64,000 nt of DNA from positions 62,001 through 126,000 of the forward strand of contig SCMQ01000010.1 in assembly GCA_005503335.1 (NCBI GenBank). Direction: 5' to 3'. This stretch comes from Comamonadaceae bacterium 2FH (lineage in GTDB: Bacteria > Pseudomonadota > Gammaproteobacteria > Burkholderiales > Burkholderiaceae_C). The notes beneath the pieces are model-generated. The model saw nothing but the letters and a program-made list of their open reading frames with translations, ran no database searches and had not been told where the DNA came from. Below are positions 62,325-64,000 of the stretch, piece by piece. Numbering within the stretch: the first letter of the stretch is position 1; the number at the start of each line of letters is the position of its first letter. The position numbers and the translations under genes are program-made.

Positions 62325-64000
<1,676 letters not shown>

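Overview
The window is high-GC chromosomal DNA (roughly 70% G+C by eye outside one island) from a betaproteobacterium, most likely Comamonadaceae (Burkholderiales). Pointers are the ppk-sixA / ppx / pstSCAB-phoUBR cluster, the rpmE2-rho-trxA block, ffs-dnaX-ybaB-recR, a Bug-family solute receptor, a DUF1326/DUF2182 pair and the overall codon use. No plasmid, phage or rRNA genes are visible.

Layout. (1) 1-12.7 kb is a phosphate and polyphosphate block: ppk1 and sixA with a Pho box in front, a ribbon-helix-helix protein with a histone-H1-like tail, ppx, a periplasmic receptor, then pstS-pstC-pstA-pstB-phoU-phoB-phoR behind a second Pho box. PhoB/PhoR made here would act on both boxes. (2) 12.6-24.9 kb is housekeeping: a MATE exporter, a membrane glycosyltransferase-like protein, rpmE2, rho, trxA, a BaiN-like flavoprotein, an EEP-fold hydrolase, DUF2789, thpR, SRP RNA (ffs), dnaX with a programmed-slippage signal, ybaB and recR. 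(3) 25.3-31.6 kb holds a secreted subtilisin, tRNA-Ala(CGC), a 3-hydroxyisobutyrate-dehydrogenase-like enzyme, an AFMID-like hydrolase, a LysR regulator and a Bug-type receptor. (4) 31.6-49.3 kb is transport and stress: DUF2182/DUF1326, an ABC exporter, a MarR-controlled NodT-EmrA-EmrB tripartite efflux operon, an AttH/FtsX-like pair, an MscS-like channel, CBS and Hsp20 proteins, a LolD-like ATPase, miaA and a Bcr/CflA exporter. (5) 49.3-52.6 kb: yefM-yoeB, mutL and dedA.

(6) 52.6-60.6 kb is the accessory island and the most interesting part. Its first cargo is clearly lower in GC than its surroundings. The island lies between intact dedA and an intact ROK regulator, and inside it are one broken copy of the dedA 3' end and two broken copies of the rok 3' end. 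It therefore reads as tandemly accreted 'dedA-cargo-rok' units. The cargoes are a 1025-residue calcineurin-phosphoesterase/STAND-like P-loop protein (a strong candidate anti-phage or conflict protein with an altered Walker A), a periplasmic ClpP-like/LprI-like protein plus a zinc-ribbon protein, and a DUF1016 (YhcG) PD-(D/E)XK nuclease. A MITE-like palindrome sits beside intact rok. (7) 60.6-64 kb is a sugar ABC operon (permease, ATPase, FucU-like mutarotase, ROK regulator) that runs off the right edge.
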